DNA from: Antedon mediterranea
Taxonomy: Eukaryota > Echinodermata > Crinoidea > Comatulida > Antedonidae
Length of the DNA: 64,000 nucleotides
Assembly: GCF_964355755.1 (NCBI RefSeq)
Contig: NC_092677.1
Location: forward strand, 2,361,001-2,425,000
Direction: 5' to 3'
The notes under the pieces are model-generated. The model saw only the letters and a list, made by a program, of their open reading frames with translations. It searched no databases and was not told the origin of the DNA. Shown in pieces: positions 25,112 through 36,498 of the stretch. Both the position numbers and the translations under genes were made by a program. The stretch's first letter is position 1, and each line of letters starts with the position of its first letter.

Positions 25112-28100
25112 TCAGACATTCTGAAAGCAGAGTGACGCGTTTGTGCCACCGAAGCCAAACGAGTTGGTGATGGCAATCCGATTGGCTGATGACCAACACT
25201 GTGCGCTATTGGCTACGTAATTCAGATCAAACTCGGGGTCAACTTCATCTAAGTTGATCGTCGGAGGAAAAACACCCTATAATACAAACATGGTTACTTT
25301 AACAATATTCACTTCCAAAGTATTTCACTGATGTAACACTATTGAAAGGTATTTATTTCTTCTTACAATTTAATTAATAACTCATATTATTTTAGATGTT
25401 TGAGAATGAGACTTACCTTTTGGCATGCCAGCACAGAGAAAGCAGCTTCTATAGCCCCTGCTGCCCCTAGTAAGTGACCTGTGGCACCCTTTGTAGACGA
25501 AATAGCCAGGGTATAGGCATGGTCACCAAACACACCCTTAGTTGCACGATTCTCTACTGCATCACCTATGAAATATATTAACACATAATAATAATAACTA
25601 CTTAGAATGATATGTTATGGTAGAAAAGGCAAGGAGTTCTATTTGTTCATAGGTGGGTTGAAGCAGAAGTCTACCACCCGAACCTGGCCACCCCTACATT
25701 TCAGAAAATACAAACAAGTGCAACACTTCATACAACAATTTTTAGGCCCTGGGCTTTTCTATTTCAAGAACACATACACCACAACTCATCTATTCCCTAA
25801 ATTGCAGCTATATAAAGGTATACATCTCATCCAAAATACTAAAGGGATTACAAACGCTTATTGTTGTTTCTTTAACAAGTAAACTTTTAAATTGAAAGGC
25901 GCTAGTCCGCTTACCTAATGGAGTGGAGGTTGCGTGAGCATTCACATAGCCAATTTGTTGAGGTTCAATGCGCGAGTCACGCAATGCTGCTCTCATACAA
26001 CGGATTGCACCTGATCCATCTTCACTTGGAGCTGTGATGTGACTTGCATCCCCTAAAAACAACAATACTGAAGTAAAAACTACATTACTGAAGCAATACC
26101 TACATTACTGAAGTAATAACAATATTACTGAAGGAATAACTACATTACTGAAGTAATAACTACATTAAACACAGATTGTACAGTAGATCCACCCAGTATT
26201 GACAAACTTACCAGATAGCCCATAGCCTAATATCTCAGCCATTATCTTCGCCCCACGTTTTTCTGCATGATTATATTCCTAAACAAAACATTGCAAAAGT
26301 TATTTAGAATTTGTTTTATTATACTGCGGTGGATGCTGAAAATTATTTTGAAACTCAAAATCAAGTCATGATATTAAACATTATTAACCCAGCAATGTAA
26401 TGTTGTATTAACAAAGCAATACAGCAACCTCAAATTATAAAGAATTCTTACATTACCTCTAGCACTAATACAGTAGCGCCCTCTGCCATTACAAATCCGT
26501 CCCTGTCCTGGTTAAATGGTCTTGATGCTTTTGTGGGGATATCATTGAAATTTGTACTTAAAGCTCGAGCTCTAAATAGCAAACAGAACAATTACAATCT
26601 TCAATATGCTTCCATTTATCACTCAAGTACAGAAGCAAAATACTCACTTTTATATTTTTTTCATGTTAAAAATATTCTACTGCAGTTCCCATATTTTACT
26701 GCAATAACTTAGTTTCAATGTAAAAGTTTATGAGGCAGTCAAAGCAATACACAGTGTGTATATTACATAAAAGATACTATTACATAAACAGGTTAATAAG
26801 TAAACAAAATGTAGTTACTGCAGTAACAGCAGTAGATCAAGGACCCGATTTTTAAATTGACAAACCTCCCAAAACCAGCCATACTCATTGGAGAGATGCA
26901 TGCCTCTGTACCCCCTGTCACCATGACATCAGCATCACCATTGCGTATAAACCTCATGGCATCACCTATGGAATGGGCTCCTGTTGTACATGCTGTTGAG
27001 ACCGAATGGTTTGGTCCCTAAGGTACAAACAACATAAAGTTTACCTTTACTAAAACTTTAATCGTAAGTGTCTATAAATGAAGGATGGTTTATGATGTTT
27101 ATGATTATCACATTATATTCAGAGAACACTTTCTTAGGTTTTACGGCATTTGAAATATAAACAAAGTACTTGCCTTTAAATTATATTTGATGCTAACATT
27201 ACCAGCTGCCATATTTACTAGGATCTTTGGCACTAAGAATGGACTAATTTTCTTGTAACCCTAAAAAGCAATCAAATATTATTCATTTATACAGTATTTA
27301 ACATTAATGCAAAGATGATACGACAAGTAAAGTAATTGTAGTAAAGAGGTAACCTAGTAAAAAGTACAAACATTTTGTAAAATAATTGTATACTTACCCT
27401 TGCTTCTAGGGACTTTCCAGATGCTATGATCTCATCCATACCAACCATGCCCATACCAATGGCAACACCCTATGATGAATAGATAACACAATTTAAAATT
27501 GAGCCAGATAATTTAAAGATAAAACGTAATACTATATATTAGTATTACTGTTACAAGAACACCAAAGTCACAATGTACAGTGGCATATCCAGAATTTTGA
27601 AATCAGTTTATTTAAATTCGCTGAACTCAATCTTAAATGTCTTTATTTTTCACTTTATGACACAACTAAGAATCTTGTAATACTATTTTAGCATCTGTAC
27701 TTACTGTATACTCACTCTGTTCTGGTGTGGAAGGTTTCCAGCCTGCTTGCTGGAGTGCTTCACATGGCACCTCCACCGAACTAAGAACTATAGCATCTTT
27801 ACTTACCGTGTACTCACTCTGTTCTGGTGTAGAAGGCTTCCAGCCTGCTTGCTGCAGTGCTTCATCTGCAGCTGCTAATGCAAATATTGTAGCATTGCTC
27901 ATCGAGCCTCTTTCCTGTAAATAACATGAAGTCTAGGTCACCTTCTTCAAGTTTACAGAGTTTGACCTCTAATGTTTCTTTATGGTTTTTAAACCTATTC
28001 CCCTCTCTCTTGAAGTTTAAAACAACGTTTTAAACGATGTTACGTTACTGTATTTACAAAATAAAAAGTAATGTTCACATACCCTTTTTGACAAATAATT

Positions 28101-28792
28101 ATCAACATTAAACTCTCCTTTGTTTTCACCAACTGGTACATATCCAGCTAAAAAAAACCAACAAGAAAACAAATTTACTTTAAAAGAAAAATATGGTGAC
28201 CTAGCCAGCGTGAGCCCTCAAAAAGACAAACAACGCAGAATTATAAAGTTAAAAATAGAGATATAGTCATATTATTATATATAATTGAAACTACATGAAT
28301 GTGTACGTACCAACTTGACTTGGATTTCCTTCAAAACCATCACCGATTAGATTACTTATTCCACAATCACCAGCAATAAGTCTCGACCAAACATGCTCAG
28401 TCCCAACACCAAGTGGGCAAACAATCCCTGTAGTGTAGAAAATAACAAGATTAAGGAAAATATAATATTAATCTGTAATATCGAAAAGATTATATAAATG
28501 TATTAGTGCACCTACACATAATGCCACTAGCTAACATTAGTACGAACTGACCACAAGTAAGTACTGCTCATTGGAAATACCGATTTTATACCCAGAGATT
28601 CTACAACAGCAAACCACGTTTGACATATTTCAGGTAGGCCTAACTTCAACTAAGTGTTAACGTAGTCAAAATAGCTGAATGGGCTTATTAATTACCAATT
28701 CCTGTTACTACCACTCTTTTTCTTATATCACTTGAATAATATTTTCTTTGAACTAAGTTTTTAAACACAAATATCGAACTTTTTCGAAGCAT
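25112..28792 (-). CDS. OXSM: mitochondrial 3-oxoacyl-ACP synthase (KAS II type)
   Basis: Twelve exons on the minus strand: 28792-28696, 28427-28311, 28147-28083, 27914-27807, 27469-27398, 27260-27174, 27017-26866, 26571-26457, 26278-26212, 26052-25915, 25565-25417 and 25276-25112 (stop TGA). Phases agree throughout; 1332 nt, 443 residues (human about 459). It catalyses the decarboxylative Claisen condensation that elongates acyl-ACP in mitochondrial fatty acid synthesis, which feeds lipoate production. Catalytic triad: Cys192 in [14 protein letters not shown], His333 in [10 protein letters not shown], and His370 in [17 protein letters not shown], plus the FGFGGTNAS loop near the end. The N-terminus ([20 protein letters not shown]) is an Arg/Lys-rich presequence without acids. 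The intron after exon 6 has a GC donor; exon 4 has a duplicated 3' end. Confidence 0.95.
26066..26165. repeat. 20-bp x 5 tandem repeat
   Basis: Five units of the type 'tactgaagtaataactacat' starting at 26066, 26086, 26106, 26126 and 26146, in an OXSM intron just upstream (gene sense) of the acceptor at 26053. Confidence 0.9.
27691..27866 (-). repeat. tandem duplication of the 3' part of OXSM exon 4
   Basis: Copies at about 27691-27764 and 27793-27866 are offset by exactly 102 bases. Each contains the coding segment [19 protein letters not shown] followed by a GTAAGT donor (at 27806 and 27704). The frame stays open from the first copy through the intervening bases into the second. Confidence 0.9.
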
Positions 28793-29519
28793 GGTAAACT
28801 GTTTAACACAAGAACAAGTGAAGCGTGACCAGCATGAACAAATTTTGTTTATGTTCGTGCGCCCTCTATATTCGAGTTGTTAACTTTGTTGGCAGTGTCG
28901 TCAATCGTGTTTTTATTACGCACACTTACTGCTTGTCATTTACGAATCTACAAAAATATGTATCTCGTATAATTAATTACACAAACACGTCCCGCTTCCT
29001 ATTCTTTATTACATAGTTTGTTTAATACGATACTCCTGTGACAAATACCTATTAAAACGTCATCTAAAATGTATGTTTTTCTCGACATACAAAAATACCC
29101 GAACCATTTCCTTATTAACTTTATCTTATGTGCTTTCGGACTCTTAACCGGCAACCTATAATTCTTTGATTTCATAGTTTAAGTTAGAATATAGCTTTCA
29201 TATAATATTTTGTCGTGAAGAAATGTGTTTTTACTATCGTGAAATACACAGAATATAATTGAAAAGGAACGTATGAAATAAAAATAATACGAATAAAAAT
29301 AATGGCCTAAGTCCTATTAATATGGATCTCGTTTATCTTGCAAAGCCCGGATATATAGACTCGATGATGAAAAAACCAATCATTCTGTGTTACATTAAAG
29401 TTGGACATGGGTTTATTTGTTGTAGACATTAATAGAAACAAACTAATGGTTATCTCTATTTCAAATTCATTCAGTCTGTACTTGAGCAAATCTTGCAGAT
29501 CGGTGAATATGATAGACTC

Positions 29520-29704
29520 TTAAGCGTGGTTCCCACTAGCGACGCAACACAATGACGTAACGCAACGCAAGTGAATTGACCAATCACAAGCGATGGCTTA
29601 TTCGATTGTGATTGCTAACCGTCTATAACTTCGCTTGTCATTGGTTAAAACGCTTGCGTTGCGTTTACGTCCTTGCGTTACGTTCTAGTGGGAACCAGGC
29701 TTTA
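29520..29704. repeat. TTAA MITE, short subfamily
   Basis: TTAAGCGTGGTTCCCACTAG at the left, 'tctagtgggaaccaggcttt' at the right. The arms 'gaattgaccaatcacaagcg' and 'cttgtcattggttaaaacgc' pair. A second truncated arm (ggttcccactagaaaaattg) follows at 29707-29758. Confidence 0.85.
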
Positions 29705-29821
29705 GGATTGGTTCCCACTAGAAAAATTGCGGTGCTTACATCCTTGCGTTGCGTCCTAATGCTTTACAAATTGATACTGAAACGAACTATAACTATCAAC
29801 CGTGTGTGTGGATCGTACTTT

Positions 29822-29911
29822 ATGGTCCAACCTCTTCTGTCTCAACAGCCTGTACAACAGGAGCGCATTCTATAGGTGATGCCATGAGGTTTATACGCAA
29901 AGGCGATGTGG
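29822..29911 (+). pseudogene. inverted copy of part of OXSM exon 7
   Basis: About 90 bases match the first part of OXSM exon 7 (27017-26928, minus strand) but on the opposite strand. The translation [20 protein letters not shown] is followed by MRFIRKGDV, against [20 protein letters not shown] and MRFIRNGDA in the gene, so the active-site Cys block is kept. Flanking sequence is unrelated: it is bounded on the left by MITE debris and on the right by a decayed CCAAGGTGTTACTGTTA minisatellite, and there is no acceptor directly before it. No other OXSM exon is visible nearby. Confidence 0.8.
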
Positions 29912-29929
29912 AGCTTCAGCTAGACTCTT

Positions 29930-30025
29930 ACCAAGGTGTTACTGTTACCAACACTTCCACCAACACCTTAACCACTAATGTTACCAAGGTGTTACTGTTA
30001 CCATCAACATCGCCAGTGTTACCAA
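29930..30025. repeat. diverged ACCAAGGTGTTACTGTTACC repeat
   Basis: Three imperfect units of 'accaaggtgttactgttacc' with 'caccatcac'-like spacers, immediately after the OXSM exon copy. Confidence 0.65.
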
Positions 30026-31439
30026 GGTGTCACACTTTTCCCATCACCTTCACCACAACCTCAGTATTATAGGTACTGGTTCAAGTAATTGTCTTCTTAA
30101 AGATCTGGTAGCCATCATTAAGATAACGTTACCAATTTGTTACTGTTACAATCACCTTCACCATCAGTGTTATCCATCACACTCCTCACCATTGTTATAA
30201 CAAGTATTCTGTATTAATAATCAACGTATGCCTACCAAAATCAAAATATTACTCTCATTATGATCAACGAACTCATCATCATCATTATCATTATCATTAA
30301 ACCCATCCCTATCTTCCATCTCCGCGTTATTATAATAACTGTCGTTGTTAATTATCATCCTTATTGTTATCACTCTAGCAACGCTCAACACCATGATTAA
30401 ACCCTAACAATGTAATTGGCTGGCAGCTGAATGGACATTGTCGGCATTCCTTTGATCTTTACGCGATCCGAATTATATCAAATCCAGCGCGACAGGATTT
30501 CGTATAATGTATATTGCAGTACCATGCATCAGTTAAAACAATGCAATTATATCTACTAATATTTATAATTAACTTTTAATCCAATTTATGTAAGCAGTGA
30601 TTAACTGCGTCACGAGATGTATTAGTTTACTCTCTCTCATCTTTCTTTCATGGCATGCTAAAATATCAAGTGATGTGATTATAACAATATAAATAAAAAT
30701 GATGTTAACGAATAAATATAATTAATCAAATGAAATTCATTACTTTATGTAATCATTATATTTTAGAAATATTTTCCTAAAAATCTATTACGCTAACAAA
30801 TTCAAACAATAAAGTGACGTCATCAAAATACAGACAATAAAACTACAACATTGTGTATGATAAAAAACATGGTAATGCGCGCTTTCAAATTGTAAAATTT
30901 CATTACAATTACTAACGAATACTCACACATTTTATGAATTTTGTTTGTTTTTTTATTACCTTTTGTTAGATTGACCCTGTTTATCGACATGTAGTCACCA
31001 TTCACAATCCCAGTGTTACAAGCAACAAAATAACACAACACGTCTCCGTCTCATTTTTATGTTTTAGATTATTTTATTTAAACCCTTCGAGGATTTGCTT
31101 TATTTCAGTTTACACTTGGGTGAAAAAAAACCTGATTAATGAATATGTTACTCAAAGCGAGCACAGGTAACCAGGCTGCAGAGAGATGAATTAAAAATAG
31201 CTAGATCACTTGCCAAGCGTACCTGCAACGTACAGCCAATCAATCGTCCTCATAGGCTGCTGTTTATTCCCGTTAGATTGATCGTGTATTGAACGCGCGC
31301 GTATATCTGACCTGTAGTGATGCGCGCATTGAATACACGTATCAGGACCATCGCTCTGATACGCACTGAACGTAGTCTAGTTGCAGAGGTGTTTATATTA
31401 AAACAGCAAAAAGCAATGCTTATGCGCAAACATTTTTCT

Positions 31440-31640
31440 ATGTGCAACATCTTTTATACGCGCACCTGTATTTTTTGCACACATACATTTTGCACAAGGC
31501 GTATTTTGCACACAGCACCTATGCACAACACATATGCACAACACATATTTTGCACAATGCGAATTTTACACAATTCCTATGCATACAATGCATATTTTGC
31601 CCAGCTTGTATTTTTCACAATGCATATTTTGCACAATACA
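31440..31640. repeat. degenerate TTTTGCACAATGCATA minisatellite
   Basis: Many imperfect units of 'attttgcacaatgcatattt' and 'tatgcacaacaca'. This explains the repetitive frames seen across the interval; none looks like a selected protein. Confidence 0.8.
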
Positions 31641-34600
31641 CGATATACACATTGTTTGTTACAAATGCATCATTTTGAAGTCCTATGGGAAGCAAAGCTT
31701 TGCACACGTTGCATCAGCATAATTGTCAAATACACCGCATCCCGACACGCCTGCAATGTTCTAGTGTAAACTAAAGATGCTATATTATTAATCTCCATGT
31801 GCACTCAAATCAGGCCTAGATAATCCGTCATCGTAACATATCAAATGTCATTGTGTAACCATTCGTCAGTTCATTATGCTGACTTATGACGTATGTATGT
31901 TGCGCGTACAATATATTTTGTTGACGTTATACCTGGATACACGTAGACTTAGATGAAGTCCGCTTTACTACTGGGAGTTCCTATGAGTATAAACAATCGC
32001 AGGTAGCCTACATCTGCCTTCTAAAATGCGTAAGAACGAGATCATTTTTCTTTCAAAAATTCTTTCATATCTTTAATAAAGTTGCATCTAAAAATGCACA
32101 CTAAAGTTAAGTGAATGAGTTGTGGGATATAAAACTCATCGTTTCGGTATAAAGAATGACTGTATTATATACTTCTCGTAGGCGTTTGGGCGTCAGAGAA
32201 TTATAACATTACATGAAGGCCTATAATAATTAAAACAAGAGGCCTATTGTTTGCCCTCCATAGAATTGTTGTAGAAATGTTTGTAATGTGACATGTTTAA
32301 AATAAGTGGATGTGATGGGCGTTGCAACCCTCTAGAAAAAGGCAAACAAAAAATTAAAGATGATACGAAAACTGGTTGAGAATAAAGCAAATAAGAGGGA
32401 AGGAAATGGAGAGATTTAGAGACGGGATATGTCCTGCAGTGTACTGCCAAATCCTGAAGAAGTATGCATATATACAATGTAAGCCTATTTGGTTGCTTCC
32501 AGTTAACATCAGCTTGCTTCAAACACGTTTGTCATGTGAATTCCGTTGCATCTTTACAATTATTGAAAACATGGAATGATACATGTTACATACATAACAT
32601 TATTTGTACCCTCGATATATTATTATTAGAATGACGTCACAAAAACCACATCAAATTATTGACTGACGTCATTGAGTTTATATGTCGCAATTATATTTAT
32701 ATTTTATTTTACGTTGAGCACATCATGGATAGTAACTTAGTAATTGGAACTTTTAAACACGAGATATAAACGATGGTTATGCTCATACGAACAAACAGCA
32801 GTTTTATTTTAATAATGATGAGTCGATATCTTCCTCGCTGGCATTGTCCCATTTCGTTTTCGTTGCATTTCATTTTTTCCCCAAGTCTTTTCAATCACAA
32901 AAACTGTGTTTTATTTAAATACAGCCCAGCATTATGCATCTTATACTTACAAGACTTTATGTAGTATAGTTTTATTAGATTTTCGCCATTCATTTATTGC
33001 CGAAATTCCACAATTTCAAGGCTCACATTCAACAACTCATATTTTGCATACTGATCTATTGATTTGTACTTTCTTTAAATTTTTTATTATCATTATTAAA
33101 TAATATAATATGCTTTAAAACATTAGAAATGCGTTCGTATGTTCTTGTTATCGTTGTTATATAAGTTCAAGGCAAAGTTATATAAATAGAAACATCATAA
33201 AATTGTCTGCTGGTACCATCAAATTCATGTAATACATTGTGCGTTTTTAAATCGATACCGCTAGATAATAAGCTATTAATATTAAGGAATCCTTCTGTAT
33301 ATATATACTGTATTGTATTTAGTTTATTAAAAACGAAAATTCGTAACACAGATCATCATCGACCACTAAACGAGTCAGAAAGCCGTTCCTCGACACTTTT
33401 GAATTGTACACATTTTGTATACGATATATAGTGGGTTCATCGAATGACGATGAACAAGGAGTAAGAGTGTGTGCATTTACAAAGAACATAAACAGACTGA
33501 AACAATTTATGCATGTTCACAACATGATAATCAATATAATTCATTTATTATTATTATTATTATAGTGTATGTCCATTTCAACATGACAGTTTGTTGTTCA
33601 ATTCAACATCTTAACAAATGCTAACAGTAAATACAACTTAGAACATACGAGGAGGAGGAGGAGGTACTCAATAACAGATTGGTGCAAAAATCTAAATTAC
33701 ATTTTAAAAAGAAAGAGAAACCATATATTGTACAGCATTAAATATCATATATACAAACTAACGAAAGGAACTGCGTAAAAACAATTCAAATACATAATTA
33801 TGTATCGTAATATAAGACTTAAACAACATGATTCGATAACGTAACCTCGGTACCGTATATCGCATTTGCTAAGCAATTATACGATTTTTTTAAAGGCGTA
33901 AATAGTTTCTAAGCAAACATAACATACGCGTAGCTAGTTGCTTCGCAACCGTACGCGTGTTTTAAACGCGTGTGTCAAACGCGTACATTGTTGCTAAGCA
34001 ATCTTACGCGTGTCTTCAACGCGTACCTAGTTGCTAAACAATTAGGAACACTCATTTACATAAAATAACAAGTGTAAATTATTTTTTCTTTAAAGAATGT
34101 CGATATTTATCTGAATAACAATTTGTTTTATGTACAGTTTTTTTAAATAAAGTATTCGATTTGTAGGGAGTAATGGTTATAATTGAAATTCATAATTCGT
34201 TCCTTACGTGCGCATAATTTACTATTATTCGTTCATTTCGTATGTTTATTGTACTTTATTGGAATATTTAAAATTGTCGATAACTATGCAATGCCGCTAT
34301 TACATTTTTTTAAATAACCAAGACATTATTTTGTTTAAATAATGTAATTCTTCATTACATTATTACATTTAAATGAATTACATTACTTGATCTTAAATAT
34401 TTTTAACAAAACCGAAACCAAAAATGTTTTGTTCGAATTTTTCTGAATATACAGTATAGAATACGGATAACGAAATAAGAAATGTCGATAAAATAGAACA
34501 AATTAAATGTTATAAATGATAGTATTGTAAATAATATCTGTATGTTTGTAATAACATACCATAATGTAGCATGTACTAATAAACTAAAGCGTCAAAAGAA

Positions 34601-34679
34601 TTAAATCATTAAAACGCAAATTAATGTTTCTTTTAACGATAAATGCTAGAATACCGCATGGACGAAAAAAATATTTTGT

Positions 34680-34820
34680 CCTCCATGAATACAGTAAGAA
34701 CGCACGTGCAACACAATAACTTAACCAATCACAGGCGATGGGTCTCATTCATCGTTGTGCGTGATTAGTCAAATTACGTACGCTACACGTCCTTGCGTTG
34801 CCTCGTAGTTGCCATCAAGC
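34680..34820. repeat. diverged TTAA-family MITE
   Basis: Arms 'cttaaccaatcacaggcgat' and 'cgtgattagtcaaattacgt', then 'gtccttgcgttgcctcgtag', match the TTAA family; the terminal bases are mutated. Confidence 0.65.
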
Positions 34821-35030
34821 AAAATAAGACTAATCTTATTTCAATTGAGATTACATAGATTACATACAAATATATTTTTTTGTCTTTAGATAATTTGAGG
34901 ATCACAGTTGTATATCGTGGACTTTCTTTCGTATATATTTAACCAACAATAATATAAAACTTGCCATGACATGATTTCTTACGTCACTAAATCCACAACC
35001 TTCTTCAAATCACACCGTACCTCTGTGTAC

Positions 35031-35052
35031 ATGATTATGACGTCATAATCAT
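35031..35052. promoter_or_regulatory. 22-bp perfect palindrome centred on a CRE
   Basis: 'atgattatga' followed by 'cgtcataatcat' is a perfect 22-bp palindrome with the full bZIP/CREB site TGACGTCA at its centre. It lies about 1.45 kb from the stop codon of the ERF/ETV3-like gene, on its 3' side. A regulatory role is inferred from the motif only. Confidence 0.4.
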
Positions 35053-36498
35053 CGATTATGCTTTACCCACTCATAACTTTAGATATAACAATACTTATCA
35101 CCACAATTATATTTTTTATAAAACATCAATTTGAAATTGCATGTGCAACAGTTTGTACCAGACGGGCGCAGCATATCACACTTACGACGAGGGCTCTTTC
35201 AATTTACGACACCACAACTATTAATACCGAACACTGAGAAGCGCATGCGTGGTGGAGCAGCGGTACTAATGTACCGCAGCAGTACTACTGTACCGCAGCA
35301 GTACTACAACTGTACCGCAGCAGTTTGGATATTATAAACAGGTCACATAGATTGAGATTTCATTTCTTGAAAAAACAAAAACATCTTGAAATAAAGGTTT
35401 GTTTCAAAAATAATACGTAGTAAAACTTAACTTGTACCTTTTTTTTCTTCAATTAAACAAAAATTAAAAATTTTTCTAGATTTCGTGTGAGTAAATTATT
35501 CATGGCACAGATTAGTAAGTCTTATTGTTTGTATAAAATATTCACACCTATTGTATACGTCGACGACTATTATAGGTACACTATCCGTTCTATATATATC
35601 TATTACACTTCCTACTAGAATACTCACTGCTGCAGTATGCTCAGCAAAGTCATCGATGATAAACCGCGCAGAAAAATTACCTGATCTCGGATTAGCCTAG
35701 ATTATCCGGACAGTTAATAACGAGATTTTGAAAGATAAAAAGCGAATCTGGATGTTCTAAACAGCTAAGACGTCACAGATACAGAATTGGACACTGAATA
35801 AACTAAGAAATCCAACATCCAGTGAACATAAGCGCTTGCAATCCTACTTTTTTTGAACTATAATTGCTGTACATACAATTTCTTCTAGTAAGTCACGGTT
35901 TTAGCTATCTAAGATTTGTTTTTATACAAAGTAGATTTCAGATTGTAGAATTTTAGTCTCATATATTCTTTTTTTTTATACAAATATTTAATCACGTGTC
36001 CGCATGATACGTTGATTTCATCTTCATAGAAGATAATAAAATATGCAAAATGTATGAATATTGAACCAATGTAAATAAGTTTAAATATTTATGAATTTTG
36101 CAAATATACAACAACAAACGCGCGAAATCTGGATTGTTTTCTTCAATCAAGTTTGTGATATATTGCATGTGAAACTTTAATGCATCGTACTATTGTATAC
36201 AACTTGTTTATTACGGAAAGAATGTATAAAACGCGCGCCAAATAAAAACGCACGAAAACGTGCACGGTCCGTTTTACCTTTTGCATATACAATTGTACTA
36301 ATAATATTGTGAATTAGTAATTTTTGTTTTTTAAAACAACTCATCACATGAGAAAAAAATGCCCTTTAATTTGTCGTAAATAAAAGAATATCTATGTAGG
36401 CTTATATTTAATTTCTTGAATAGTGTAACTCTTGAAGCTGAAACAAATGCGATACTTGTAAACCTTTGTATTAACTAGTTACATTCGTTTGCCATAAA

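Larger units (their letters stand above)
28793..36498. other. intergenic region, OXSM to ERF/ETV3-like gene
   Basis: About 7.7 kb without a supported intact gene. It holds, in order, an AT-rich stretch with the OXSM promoter side, a TTAA MITE (29520-29704) and a partial second one, the OXSM exon copy (29822-29911), a diverged minisatellite (29920-30060), a TTTTGCACA-rich repeat (31440-31640), ACGCGT-rich sequence (33880-34040), a MITE remnant (34680-34820), a 22-bp palindrome (35031-35052) and a GTACCGCAGCA repeat (35262-35330). The 150-codon frame at 31317-31769 comes from the TTTTGCACA repeat and looks noncoding. Confidence 0.5.

Noticed and set aside
29749-30072. 107-codon plus-strand frame containing a ketosynthase active-site block
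   Set aside because: Only about 30 residues match OXSM; the rest is minisatellite. Reported as an exon copy, not as a gene.
31317-31769. 150-codon open frame on the plus strand with repeated His, Cys and Thr
   Set aside because: It is produced by a degenerate TTTTGCACA minisatellite; all three frames give similar low-complexity peptides, and no splice or homology support is visible.
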